Source: Hibiscus mutabilis
Taxonomy: Eukaryota > Streptophyta > Magnoliopsida > Malvales > Malvaceae
NCBI GenBank assembly: GCA_019671005.1
Contig: CM033745.1
Location: 46,619,241 to 46,683,240 of the forward strand
Direction: 5' to 3'
Length of the DNA stretch: 64,000 bases
The translations under genes and the position numbers were made by a program. Below, in pieces: positions 10,208 through 22,097 of this stretch. The notes under the pieces are model-generated. The model was given only the letters and a program-made list of their open reading frames with translations. It searched no databases and was not told the DNA's origin. Numbering within the stretch: position 1 is the stretch's first letter; the number at the start of each line of letters is the position of its first letter.

Positions 10208-12590
10208 TGTCGCAACCCTTTCGAGTTCGACATTTCGGCAAAAACATTAAAAATCAATGGAGTCACCACCAATCTTTTAAGAAAATGTGTGATTGGATCA
10301 CCTAAAAATTGGGATATTTTAATAAAAACATTTTATTTTATTAAAATAACAGTTTTGGTCTACAAAAACTGGGTTCGGGAGTCGGTTACGCGTGGAGAAG
10401 GGTTAGCACCCCCACAGCGCCCAAAAATCAGTACCTTGTCGATTACAAAAGGCTTAAAAAGTCAGATTTTGTGAATTTTTATAGAGCTTTAAATTATTGT
10501 TCGTTTATGAATTAAATTCCATTTTAACGGCCTTACCACTCGAAAATGAACTCCAATCACCGCCAACACTTCTGGTACTAACCCGTCATTTCCGTTTAGT
10601 AAGGCACCGCATTAATTAAATTCCACTTTTTACAGGCAAACAAAAAAACGACTAATTTGTTGAGAATTTTATTAATTCTAAATTAATATCTACAAACCTA
10701 TAGAACTCTAAATGTTTTAACCTATTTTGGGGGGTTTAAATTTAATTGTGTTTTATTTTTTTGTGAAAGAAATTTTATTAAAAAGAAATCTCTATCTAAG
10801 CTTTGGAGGACTTATTCCTAAAGTCAACTTAATTCTAAGACAACAAGAAAAGAAGACTAGAATTACAAAGGTTAAAACATTTTTATTTTATGTTTTCCAT
10901 GTTTTTATGTTTTTTTGTTCTTTAAAAAAAAGAAATTAAACTTTTTTATATTTTTGTTTTACTTAAAAACCTTTACTACTTTTTATTTGAAAAAGTTGTC
11001 ATTTTTTATGTATCAAAAATCTTTTTACCCTTTTTATTTGAAAACCCTTTTTTGTTTTTTTTTCAAACTTGCATTGTTTTTATGTTTTTTTAAAAAAGGA
11101 TTTTTAAAATGTTTTAAAACATTTATTATTGTTTCTTTAAAAATACACTATTTTTAAGAATTTTTTTAGGGTTTTTTAGTATTAAAAATCATCTATTTAT
11201 CCTAAAAGAACAATTCTTTATTATTCTTTTATTTTAAAAATATTTATTTTTATGTTTTTAAAAATTTTTCTTTCATTTTTGGAATTTTTAAATAAAGAAA
11301 AAAAGAAATGGGTGAAAATAAGTGGTCCAAAATGATTTGGGTTTAAAGCTCACAAACAACATTTTTTATTTTTTTAGAAATCAAGTGGATCAAACACCAT
11401 GCATTAATAAAAAAGTTCTCGGTGTTTATCAAAGGGGATGAACAAGGAGGAGGGCCACCGTGCTGGCCGCCATCCACCGGCGCCGGCCGCCGCTCGCCGG
11501 CGGTGGTCTCCTCCCTTTTATTATATTTTTTAATACAATTAGACAAGAAAACAACACAATAAAAAGATTAAATCGAACAAACCCAGATTAACATAAAATT
11601 ATATGAACAAAATATAAAGAAAATAAGAACAGTAGAATGAACAAATATAAAAAAACATAATTAAAAATTAGAACAAGAAAAATGAGAGAAATTATAGCGA
11701 TAAAGTGGAAAAAATGCTTGCTTTTCCTCCTTGAAAAATTTGAACAATTCTGCTCCAAATTCGAACAAATTCCAGCGACCTCCCAACAATTTTCAGAGTA
11801 TTTTTCTGGGTATTTTCGGATGAATTTGAGTGTGTGTTGAACAATGCAAATTGGGCACTATTTATAGGGTTTGGGGGGATTGGGATTCAAAGAAAATTGG
11901 GGACAAAATCCCCATTTTCGTTCCATAAAATCATCCCATCCGATCAGCATAGCTTTAGTTCGTTGAAATTCATCCCAAATTCCATCTGATTTGGCTCTAA
12001 TTTGGGAGATTTTGCCCCCAATAAATTAGGGTTCGAACCCTTTTCCCCTCCAATTGGCGAGCTAACGACGGCGAGGGACGGGGTCAGCGACATTAGACTC
12101 AGCCTTCCGAGGCGAGTCGACCGGCACCAACCACGGCGGCCGCCGTGACCCAGAGGCGGCGCAATCGGCACCGGCAGCCGGTCAATGCCCTTCGAAGAAA
12201 GGGATTTGGGGAGATGATCCCACGCGCTGGCGCGCCGCTGCGCGAGATTATCCCCTTTTCCCTTTTTTTCTTTATTCGATCCAAGTCATCTGTATTTTCC
12301 CCCCAAATCTAACGGTCTCGAATAAACCTGAAAAAAAAAGATAATTGGGTTAATTTGGGTATCTAAAAAAATAAAATGGGTTCCTTATCTATTATTTTCT
12401 AGTGTTTTTTCTATTTAAATGGATTTACTTTGGGTTATTATTTTTTTAAAAAAAATGGTTTTTATGAACCATATTTTTCTCCCTTTAAATGGGCTCACTA
12501 TTATTTCTTTTTTATTAAAATGAGCTTATTATTTTTTTATACTATGTATAATTTTTTTATTTTTAAATAGGTAAAAATCAAGTGACAACA
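10208..12590 (-). repeat. 5' LTR of element A2 (about 2.38 kb)
   Basis: It begins TGTTGTCACTTGATTTTTAC at 12590 and ends GGTTGCGACA at 10208 on the minus strand, three bases from the PBS. It carries a TATA box (TATAAATA, complement of 11859-11866), GC-rich segments at 11440-11510 and 12060-12240, and the 'gttagcacccccac' block near 10405. The plus-strand AT-rich ORFs at 10727-11157 are inside it and are low-complexity. Confidence 0.87.
11859..11866 (-). promoter_or_regulatory. TATA box in A2 LTR
   Basis: Minus-strand CCCTATAAATAGTGCCC. The C LTRs have ACTATAAATAGCACTG at the equivalent place, so this is the likely core promoter of the family, at the U3/R boundary. Confidence 0.65.
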
Positions 12591-14379
12591 AGCATCAAGC
12601 AAGGTCTTTAATTCATGATTTATATCATGTTAACAAGTATCTAAATCATAGAGATACATTCAAGCATTCATTCGAATTGATCATAGCCAAGGTATCAAGA
12701 TTCAAGCATTTGTTTTCACGTTTCATTCTAAATAATTCAGCAATATACATGTTACTATTAGATCTCAAGTTTTAGCTTAAGCCATTCTTCTCTTTTAATC
12801 ACAACCAAGTTTAAATCAAGTTCATTAACAAGGCATAGGGATAACAAGAAAGTAGACATGCATCTCTGGTTAGGATAAGTCCTAACCCTATATTAAACTA
12901 CACTCACAATACTCTAAGCTAGCTTAGTCTCGAAAGACTATCCCCTTTTGTTTACCTTTCGAATGCTCATTCTTAGACCCTTCTCCAATGTCCTCTTCTC
13001 GTTCTAACATTTCATACATTTAAATCAAGGTCAAGACATGGTACATTAGTTTAACTTCAAAACAGGGCAGCAATACACATAATTCATTCATCCAAACTAT
13101 CCTAGGCTGTCATACAAGCACACACATATATATACATTTTAACATCATCAAAACACCTAAATTGTTGCTGCCTGGCAGCATGTGCACTACTTGCAATGTT
13201 CAGATCTTTTATTCCATACATCTGAAATTTGAACCGTTTACACCGTTAGAAAGCTAACTTATTTTTCTTTTTAACCATATAGGCCTTGTATTTTATTCTT
13301 TACGAATTAATACAGTTTTTTATTTAAAGACGGACCAAATTATGCCACTGAACAGTTTGCACTATCCTTAGAGATTAATCTGTACAAACTGTTTTATAAC
13401 TCAAAATTCAATTCAGTTTGTTGCATACGAAACTAGACATACTCATGATTCTGTACATATAAGATTTATTCCCTAATTTGGTCTATGTGATTTTCTACAA
13501 ATTTTAAACTTACTACCCGAAATAGAGTTTTCTGGATAAATTTCCTTAAGCTTGATTCTAGCTTTATTAATCACTCAGACAAGGATTCTAACATGATTGT
13601 TCAACATATATACTCACTCATATATGTCTAAGTCAGTCCAATTATGTGTCAAACATATAAAAACAGGGCAATTGAGCAATATTTTCGAATTGGTTCATTA
13701 AGACATCATCTCACTAGAATTTCCAGCAACAAGAATTTCAATTCACATATCAACCATCCATTCTAATTATCATCCAAATTTTTCCAGCAACTAGCATAAC
13801 ATTTCACCATCAATTTGGTTAATGACAACCTCAATTTCAAAGGCCATTCGATTCTAATGTGTTCTCACTAGACATATACACCAATCGGTTCAATATAAGA
13901 ACACATACAAGACTCTAAATCAATTCCTAATTTCCAGCAATCAATCTAACATTTCTCAAGCCAAACAAGTTGTTATAATAACAAAATCAAAAAGGAATTC
14001 ATGAACACTAAACATTACCTTAAAATTGAACACAATTTCAAAGCTTTATCACAATCCCCACGTGGATTAAGCTTGCATTTTCTCTCATTTCTCTCAATGG
14101 TGTTTTAGGTTTGATGAACAAATGAAGAAGATGGGTTATCCATAGTGGCCGGTTAGGGTAGGCTTGAGGGGACATGTGTATTGTCCACAAATTTGATTTA
14201 ATTCACCATGCAGTAATGAATTTCCATTATATATTCATTTTGGTCTGTTTCTAATATAGTCTTCTTCTTTTAAATTCTCACAATTAGCTACCTTCTTCCA
14301 TTCAATTAGGACATAGTTTGACTAGCTAATAAGTTTAAATAGTGGTAACAATTTCTAGTCCCGGTTTAGGGATATTACA
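12591..14379 (-). repeat. Truncated chromovirus-like LTR, minus strand
   Basis: On the minus strand the sequence starts TGTAATATCCCTAAACCGGG at 14379, a start type I associate with Tekay/Del-like chromovirus LTRs. It runs 1.79 kb to 12591, where A2 begins. There is no ORF and no PBS, so the 3' end of the LTR is probably beyond A2. Composition is AT-rich and unlike the Tat LTRs on either side. It could alternatively be a solo LTR cut by A2. Confidence 0.55.
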
Positions 14380-15203
14380 TTCCAGAATAAAGGGATTCTA
14401 TTTTGAAAATCATAATTTAATATTAGAATGATATTTTATAGTAGGGACTAAAGGAAAGCAGCACCTCTTACGTACGAGATATGTTTTTCATGATAATCCC
14501 TAAAAACATTTTTAATTTAAGAAAAGAATATAGGGTAAATACGAATATATATATATATATAGATGTATTAATACACATATTGGAATATAAACATAGGATG
14601 AATAATAGTAGTAGTAATGGTAATAATAAATTATATAGTAACGATAATATAAAATATAGTAATAATAAATGAATATAATATGATAAATAAAAAGTAACAT
14701 AACTTATAATAATAATAATAATAATAATTTAATATGATAATAACGATAGTATATAATATACTTATATCTATCCATGTACAAAATACTGAAAATAAAAATA
14801 ATAATAACTATTATAAATTAAATATAATAATAATAAATAAAATAATAAAGAAGAATAGAAACTAGAAACAATGACCGAAGTGAAACAAAATACAAATTAA
14901 AGGCCAGAAATGTGAAGGATAGAAAATAGGAGGACCGGACTTGCAATTCTCCCATTTTATCCAAAGATGCGCGTATCCTAGGCCGGGTCGGGTCGAACAC
15001 GCGGGTCAAGAGGGGCATGAAACGGTGTCGTTTCGATGAGCCTTTATATACCACATTTTATCCCAAAAAATCATTTGCCTCAGATAACTAAAAAAACCAA
15101 CTATTCTCTCAAAACCCTCTCCTTCTCAATCGGCCGAGGCTTAATCGCCGCCAATTCGTCCGTTGCGCACCACCGTTCACTGGTGACGGCCACCGCCGTC
15201 CAC
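14380..15203 (-). repeat. Tandem duplication copy 1
   Basis: This matches 15382-16210 throughout. For example 'cctcttacgtacgagat' occurs at 14464 and 15464, and 'tttcgatgagcctttat/ca' at 15031 and 16037. The offset is therefore 1,000-1,006 bp. Differences are scattered substitutions and microsatellite length. Confidence 0.85.
14590..14850. repeat. (TAA)n-type degenerate microsatellites
   Basis: Runs of AATAAT/AGTAGT/TAATAATAA in copy 1, with the matching stretch at 15595-15850 in copy 2. This explains the Tyr/Ile-rich minus-strand ORFs there. Confidence 0.8.
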
Positions 15204-15381
15204 TTGGGCCATAATTCCCATTAGATTCCCAAATGAAGGGATTCTATTTTGAAAATCACAATTTAGAATTAGAATGATATTTAGTTTAAAATTTTTGATC
15301 CTTTAAAATATTTTAAAATAGTATTTTTTAGTGTGAAAGGATTTTATACCCCTATACCCAGGCCATAATTCCCATTAGATT

Positions 15382-16210
15382 CCCGAATGAAGGGATTCTA
15401 TTTTGAAAATCATAATTTAGAATTAGAATGATATTTTATAGTAGGGACTAACGGAAAGCGGCACCTCTTACGTACGAGATACATTTTTCACGATAATCCC
15501 TAAAAACATTTTTAATTTAAGAAAAGCATATAGGGTAAATACGAATAAATATATAGATGTATTAATACACATATTGGAATATAAACATAGGATTAATAAT
15601 AGTAGTAGTAATGGTAATAATAAATTATATAGTAACGATAATACATAATATAGTAATAATAAATGAATATAATATGATAAATAAAAAGTAACGTAACTTA
15701 TAATTATAATAATAATAATTTAATATGATAATAACGATCGTATATAATATACTTATATCTATCCAAGTACAAAATACTGAAAATAAAAATAAAAATAAAT
15801 ATTATTATAAATTAAATATAATAATAATAATAATAATAATAAATAAAATAATAAAGAAGAATAGAAATTAGAAACAATGACCGAAATGAAACAAAATACA
15901 AATTAAAGGCCAAAAATATGAAGGCTACAAAATAGAAGGACCAGACGTGCAATTCTCCCATTTTATCACAAGATGCGTGTATCCTAGGCTGGGTCGGGTT
16001 GAACACGTAGGTCAAGAGGGGCATGAAACGACATCGTTTCGATGAGCCTTTACATACAACTTTTTATCCCAAAAAAATCATTTGCATCTGATAACTAAAA
16101 AAACCAACTATTCTCTCAAAACCCTCTCATTCTCAATCGGTCAAGGCTTCATAGCGGCCCGTCCGTCCATTGCACGCCGTCATTCACCGACGAAGGCCAC
16201 CACCGTCCAT
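15382..16210 (-). repeat. Tandem duplication copy 2
   Basis: Second copy of the 1-kb unit. Between the copies lies a 154-bp spacer (15207-15360) whose first 50 bases, from 'ggccataattcccattag', are repeated at the start of copy 2 (15364 on), so the junction itself is duplicated. Confidence 0.85.
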
Positions 16211-16819
16211 GGTGGCCGGAGGGAAATGTAAATATACCGGTAAGTTTTTCTCCCTCAACGCAAATTTCAGGTTAGTTTTACCTAAAAATTTCTCCTTTTA
16301 CCTAGATCTAACAAAAACGTTTCGACTTTTGTTTATATTTTTATCTTTTTTTGCTTTTCCCATTTCCTATCTTTTTTTGAGTTGATTTGAATGAGAGATT
16401 TTTTGTGTATAATTTTCCCTTCAAACTCGGAATCCCCATTACATTGCCGATTTGGGATTTTTATAACCCTTTTTTTACAATAAAAATCAAACCTAATCTC
16501 TTTCTTTTACTTTTGAAGATCTGAAATGCAGCTGGGTGGTGGAGCAGGGCGGTGGTGTTAGAGTGGGTGGTGGTGAGGCCAATGGTGTCACGCGTGGCTG
16601 CGACGGGGCATCGAACCGCCGCACGTGGCCGCCACGCGCGAGGGAACATAGAAAGGGATGGCCAACGGCGGCTAAGGGATAAGGGTATTAGGGTTACCAT
16701 TTAGGTTTTTTAGGTTAATGGGTATTGGGCTTATTGTATTTTAAATTGGATTTGGGTTATGGGTACTTAATAATAATGAAAGGGTTTTTTGTTTATTTAG
16801 GACAAAATAGGTGTTTACA

Positions 16820-16868
16820 AGCACTATTTTATACCGGTTGATATTAGTTTTTTCAAGCATTTCAAATA
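16820..16868. other. 49-bp unassigned sequence between X and element F
   Basis: AT-rich sequence between the apparent start of LTR X and the 5' LTR of F. I recognise nothing in it. It may be the target DNA of both insertions. Confidence 0.4.
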
Positions 16869-18677
16869 TGTCACACCCTGAAAACCGGTCTAGTAGGAAT
16901 TAGGTTCCAGTGAACAGAAATTTTGTACCGGTCGTGCCCGAATAATGTAATTGCTCAATCTTTGTAACCTATTTTGAAGTAATGAAAGTTATTTGGGCTT
17001 GATCAAAGTTGTTGGACCTTTTTGTAAGGAATGAAAGTCTTTTAGTGACTAAATTGTGAAAATTCAAAATTTAGGGGAAAAAGTGCAAACTTTGAAAGGT
17101 TGAAGGATCATTCTTGTAATTACACCAATTAGTGGTGTGATTCACCTCCTTGCTTGCTTTTACCCCACGTAAGATTTTTCATCCTATTAAGAAAAGATGA
17201 CAACTAGTGTTATGGAAAGGAAAAAAGGATTAATTGAATATTTAAAATTATTATAGAGGTTTCCTCTCAAGCTAGGAAATCTTTTAATTGGTTTCTTGGG
17301 AGGCAACCATCATGAGAAAGAAGGCATTACAGTTAAGCTTGATAGAAAAAGAAAAGAGGAATGAAATTTGTTAATTAGTTACCCGAGGCTAAGTTTCCAT
17401 CTTTCTTCATCTTTTCCACTAAAGGATAAGCAAGCACCTTCATTGTCATCTTCAAGCTCAAGCTCAAGCAAGCACCTTAATCCAATCCTTGAACTTTATT
17501 TGATTTCGATACACAATTTGAAAACTTGTAGCTTGGTAAGTGGAACCCCTATGTCAATTTGATGATTCCATCAATCCTTAGGGTTTAATTTCTAGATTTA
17601 AGTCTTGAATGTTCAAGCTAAGCCCATGTGTTAGATGGCCAATTTCCTTATTTTGATGTTGTCTACAAGCTTTGGTAAGCTTGAAAAATGTTTGTGAGTC
17701 ATTATTTTCGATTGTAATGTAATCCTCTAATTTTGAACTAGCTCAAGTGGTGGAAGACAAGCCATCTTCACCATCTTTGTTACCAAGCACTTCCAATGGA
17801 AAGAGGATCATTATTCGAGAACCTTAAAGCCTCCGAGTACTAAGTAAGTGTAGTTGTGTCTCGGGATTGGCTAGGTGCCATCCTGACTGCATTCGAATTG
17901 TGTTTACGTTGTGCATTCATTTGGATAGCTCAAGTAGAGCTTACAAGGTATGAATCTCATATGGTAAGTGTGGTAAGATCACTCCATAGTTTTTGTTGCA
18001 TTTCGATGTCTTATGAATCATTAGTCATATGATATATGTGAAAAAGGTTCAAGTTAACATTTGATATCCGTATGAATTATTATGATGTTTGAAAAGTTAT
18101 AATATGTGAATTGCAGCCGAGGTTCAAATGTAATCCGATATGATAAGGCCTAAGGACACAAAGGTAAGTTTTATGATGAATTATGCAACCTTGGACACTT
18201 AGGGACATTGGATACAATTGGCATGCCATAGGGTTATTTGAGCTCACTAAGTAAGGGATTGGACTACAGTCCAGGCTACGGCCTATATGTAGGGAGAAAA
18301 GGATGGATTGTGTAAAGGATTCTGAAGCTACGGCTCAAGGCTAAGGCCTATCTTCGATATGTGTGGCCTACAAGGGAATCCACATATCCAGTGGTTACTA
18401 TGTCCATGTAAATGATATGCATCTATGCTTTGCATTTGATATACGAAAATATGACATTTGACTTGAGTATGAATTACACATGATTAATGATGCACCTAGG
18501 TCATTCAAGCATGTATATATGTCATCTATGCCATTTAAGAACTTATTTGCATTTATTATAACTACCTCACTAGGCTATGTAAGCCTAACATTCGTGTGTC
18601 TCATGCATTTTAGGATCTTGATGTAATTCGAGCCTCGATCGTGTTGTTGAAGTTGCAAGTCACTTCCGCCAATTACA
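16869..18677 (+). repeat. 5' LTR of element F
   Basis: Starts TGTCACACCCTGAAAACC and ends CCGCCAATTACA. It aligns along its whole length with 20287-22097, with scattered substitutions. It has no ORF of note; the 64-codon ORF at 17368 recurs in the other LTR and is a by-product. Confidence 0.9.
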
Positions 18678-20260
18678 TGTGCAAACATACCATATTCATT
18701 GATTACAATCGGAAGCTCACTCCCTCCCCGAGATGTTTGAATTCCTATTTCTGGCTCAAGAAGCATGGCAAGTTATTGGCTAAATTGAAAGTTCAATCAA
18801 CCATCGTGTCTCGAATCAAAGCACTCCATGAGTTTGATGAGGAGTTGCAAACTCTTATTTATAAGATCAAGGAAAAGCCGGATCCCGACTTTGCTATGAA
18901 TTCTAAAGGTTTATTGTGCTTTCAAACCCGTATCTGTGTCCCCGATGATGATGATCTTCAGACTCAAAATCTGAGTGAAGCTCGTTCAAGTCTTTTCTCT
19001 ATTCATCATGGAGCTATCAAGATGTATAAAGACTTTGTGACTAGGTGTCTGACTTGCCAACGGGTTAAAGCTGAGCACAAGGTGCCTATCAATCTCTTAC
19101 AATCTATTGAGCTTCCAAAATGGAAATGAGAACCTGTTACGATGGATTTTGTAAGCGGTCTACCATTGACACCAAAGAAAAATGATGTTGTATAGGTCAC
19201 TTTAGATCGATTCACCAAGTCTGCTCATTTTCTTCTGATAAGAATAGACTTCAGCTTACCTAGACTAGCTGAGTTGTACATTCGCGAAGTTATCCGTTTA
19301 CATGGAGTTCTTGTATCCATTATCTCCGACCGTGATCCACATTTAGCATCCCAGTTTTGGAGAACCCTACATGAGGCTTTAGGAACGGGAGTGCACCTGA
19401 GCACTACTTTCCACCCTCAAACCAATGGCCAATCTAAAAGAGTTATTCAGGTAACCTTATTTCTCTTTTATCCACATGTATAAGTGTTTTGTACCAATCC
19501 CATTTCTTCCTTGTAGATACTAGAAGATATGCTAAGAGCCTGTGTTATCAATTTTAGATATACGTGGGAGAAATCTCTACCGTTAGTGGAGTTTGCATAC
19601 AACAACAATTACCAAGCTTCGATTCAAATGGCTCCTTAAGAAACTCTCTATAGAAGGAGATGTAGAACTCCTCTCTATTGGGTCAAGCTTGGTGATGGCA
19701 AAATGTTAGGCCTTGACTTACTTCGGGAAACTAAAAAAAGGGTAACCATCATTCATTACTGGCTCAAGGCGACGTTCAACCGACAGAAAGCTTATGCTGA
19801 TTTGAAAAGAAAGGACAATTGGTATGACATTGGTGAGAAGGCCTTCCTTAAGGTATCTTTGTGGAAGAAGATCCTCGTTTTGGCAAGAAAGGGAAGCTAA
19901 GTCCTCGCTTTATTAGCCCATTCGAGGTGATCGAGCGAGTTGGACATGTTGCCTACAGACTAGCCCTTCCAGATGAGTTAAGTCAAATTCATAATTTCTT
20001 TCATGTATCTATGCTACGTAAGTACCGATTCGATCCTTCTTACGTGATCGAGCCAAAATCTGTAGAAATTCATTCCAACTTGACGTACGAGGAAGAACCA
20101 GTGCAGATCCTCACACGAGAAGTCAAGAGTCTTTGAAACAAGTCTGTGCCCCTAGTAAAAGTTCTCTGGAGAAGTCATGCAGTGGAGGAAGCAACGTGGT
20201 ATCCAGAAGAAACAATGCAAAAGCAATATCCTCATATTTTCAGTTAGAGTGAAAATTCGA
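18678..20260 (+). pseudogene. Element F integrase with chromodomain-like tail; 66-bp intron-like insert
   Basis: This would encode the DNA-joining enzyme of a chromovirus. From 18755 the frame shows integrase N-terminal sequence with the zinc-binding block shortened ('HHGAIKMYKDFVTRCLTCQ'). The catalytic core has the first Asp in 'TMDFVSG' and the second in 'IISDRDPH'. The third position, normally Glu in N/D-G-Q-S-E, reads NGQSK (Lys codon 19436-19438). Directly after RVIQ a 66-bp GT...AG segment (19451-19516) interrupts the frame, and homology resumes with ILEDML. Further breaks are TGA near 19126, TAG near 19194, TAA near 19638 and a shift near 19870. The tail ('AVEEATWYPEE') looks like a chromodomain. 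It is not functional as it stands. Confidence 0.82.
19451..19516 (+). other. Intron-like insert in F integrase
   Basis: Begins GTAACC right after the codon CAG and ends CTTCCTTGTAG with a pyrimidine-rich tract before the AG. It has an in-frame TAA. Removing it would leave the integrase frame uninterrupted at this point. Confidence 0.7.
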
Positions 20261-20286
20261 GGACCAATTTTCTTAAGGAGGAAAGT

Positions 20287-22097
20287 TGCCACACCCTAAA
20301 AACCGGTCTAGTCGAAATTAGGTTCCAGTGATAGAAAATTTTGTACTGGTTGTGCCTGAATAATGTAATTGCTCAATCTTTGTAACCTATTTTGAAGTAA
20401 TGAAATTTATTTGAGCTTAATCGAAGTTGTTGGACCTTTTTGTAAGGAATGTCAGTCTTTTATTGATTAAATTGTGAAAAATCAAAATTTGGGGGCAAAA
20501 GTGCAAACTTTGAAAAGTTGAAGGACCATCCTTGTAATTATACCAATTAGAGGTGTGATTCACCTCCTTGCTTGCTTTTACCCCATGTGAGATTGGTCAT
20601 CCTATTATGAAAAGATGACGACTAGTGTTAGGGAATGGAAAAGAAGGATTAGTTGAATATTTAAAATTGTTTTAGAGGTTTCCTCCCAATCTAGGAAATC
20701 TTCTAATTGGTTTCTTGGGAGGCAACCATCGTGAGAAAGAAGGCATTACGGTTAAGCTTGATAGAAAAAGAAAAGGGGACTGAAATTTGTTAATTAGTTA
20801 CCTGAGGCCAAGTTTCCATCTTTCTTTATCCTTTCCATTAAAGGATAACCAAGCACCTCCATTGTCATCTTCAAGCTCCAGCTCAAGCAAGCACCTTAAT
20901 CCAATCCTTGAACTTTGTTTGATTTCGATACACCATTTGAAAGCTTTTATCTTGGTAAGTGGAACCCCTATGTCAATTTGATGATTCCATCAATCCTTAG
21001 AGTTTAATTTCAAGATTTAAGTCTTGAATGTTCAAGCTAAGCCCATGTGTTAGATGGCTAATTTCCTTATTTTGATGTTGTCTACAAGCTTTGGTAAGCT
21101 TGAAAAGCATTTGTGAATCATTATTTTTGATTCTAATGTAATCCTCTAATTTTGAACTAGCTCAAGTGGTGGAAGACAAGCCATCTTCACCATCTTCGTT
21201 ACCAAGAACTTCCAACGGCAAGAGGATAGTTATTTAGGAACCTTGAAGCCTTTGAGTACTAGGTGAGTGTAGTGGTGTCTTGAGATTGGCTAGGTGCCAT
21301 CCCGATTGCATTTGAATTGTGTTTACGGTGTGCATTCATTTGGATAGCTCAAGTGGAGCTTACAAGGTATGAATCTCATGTGGTAAGTGTGGTAAGATCA
21401 GTCCATAGTTTTTTGTTGTATTTCGATGTCTTATGAATCATCATTCATATGATATATGTGGAAAAGGTTCAAGTTAACATTTGATATCCATGGGAATTAT
21501 TATGATGCTTGAAATGTTATAATATGTGAATTAGAGCCAAGGCTCAAATGTAATCCGATATGATAAGGACTAAAGTCACAAAGGTAAGTTTCATGATGAA
21601 TTATGCAACCCTGGATAATTGTGGATATTGGATACAATTGGCATGCCATAGGGTTATTTGAGCTCACTAAGTAAGGGATTAGACTACAGTCTAGGCTACA
21701 ACATAGATGTGGGGAGAAAATGTTGGATTGTGTAAGGGATTCTGGAGCTACGACTCTAGGCTAAGGCCTATATTTGATATGTGCGGCATACAGGGGAATC
21801 CGCGTATCCAGTGGTTACTATGTCCAAGTAAATAATATTCATGTACGCTTTGCATTTGATATACAAAAATATGACATTTGACTTGAGTATGAATTACACA
21901 TGATTAATGATGCACCTAGGTCATTCAAGCATGTATATATGTCATTTATGCCATTTAAAAACTTATTTTCATTTGTTATAACTACCTCAGTAGGCTATGT
22001 AAGCCTATCATTCATGTGTCTCATGCATTTCAGGAACTTGAAACAATCTGAGCCTCGATCGTGTTGTTGAAGTCGCAAGTCACTTCCGCCAATTACA
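20287..22097 (+). repeat. 3' LTR of element F
   Basis: Starts TGCCACACCCTAAAAACC after the purine tract and ends CCGCCAATTACA. It is a direct repeat of 16869-18677. Confidence 0.9.

Larger units (their letters stand above)
8605..12590 (-). mobile_element. Element A2: Tat/Ogre-type retrotransposon split by A (5' part only)
   Basis: On the minus strand the order is LTR (12590-10208), PBS (10204-10187), leader, and the first part of ORF1, which ends abruptly at 8605 where the LTR of A begins. The remainder should lie left of the window beyond A's other LTR. The LTR start TGTTGTCACT and end ..GCGACA match C base for base. It interrupts the minus-strand LTR at 12591; the outer flank is AGCAT. Confidence 0.85.
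14380..16819 (-). repeat. LTR X: older Tat-like LTR fragment with internal 1-kb duplication
   Basis: On the minus strand it starts TGTAAACACC at 16819 and shows the layout of the other Tat LTRs. An AT-rich start with 'cccaaatcc' is followed by GC-rich CGGCGG/CCACG segments (16560-16650 and 16150-16230), then a 'ggtccttctattttgtagcc' type stretch, then TAA/TTA repeats. The block 14380-15203 is repeated at about 15382-16210. The 3' end and PBS are absent, so X probably continues left of the minus-strand chromovirus LTR. The classification is by layout only. Confidence 0.5.
16869..22097 (+). mobile_element. Element F: internally deleted Ty3/gypsy chromovirus
   Basis: Two direct LTRs (16869-18677 and 20287-22097, both 1.81 kb) flank only 1.6 kb of internal sequence. 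The internal part is integrase plus a chromodomain-like tail; gag, protease, RT and most of RNase H are missing, as is the PBS. A purine tract (AAGGAGGAAAGT) precedes the 3' LTR. I find no matching 5-bp target duplication: AAATA on the left, TGTAT on the right. The chromodomain-like C-terminus points to a Tekay/Del-like chromovirus. Confidence 0.85.

Noticed and set aside
10727..11157. Phe/Lys-rich ORFs as membrane proteins
   Set aside because: Homopolymeric T/A tracts of the A2 LTR; no conserved counterpart in the C LTR.
11343..12284. Arg/Gly/Pro-rich minus-strand ORFs
   Set aside because: GC-rich part of the A2 LTR; similar composition recurs in all Tat LTRs here without a conserved frame.
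14481..14700. Tyr/Ile- and Asn/Ser-rich ORFs
   Set aside because: Translations of TAA/TTA microsatellites.
17368..17562. Ser-rich 64-codon ORF repeated at 20787
   Set aside because: The two copies are the two LTRs of F; no sign of coding selection.
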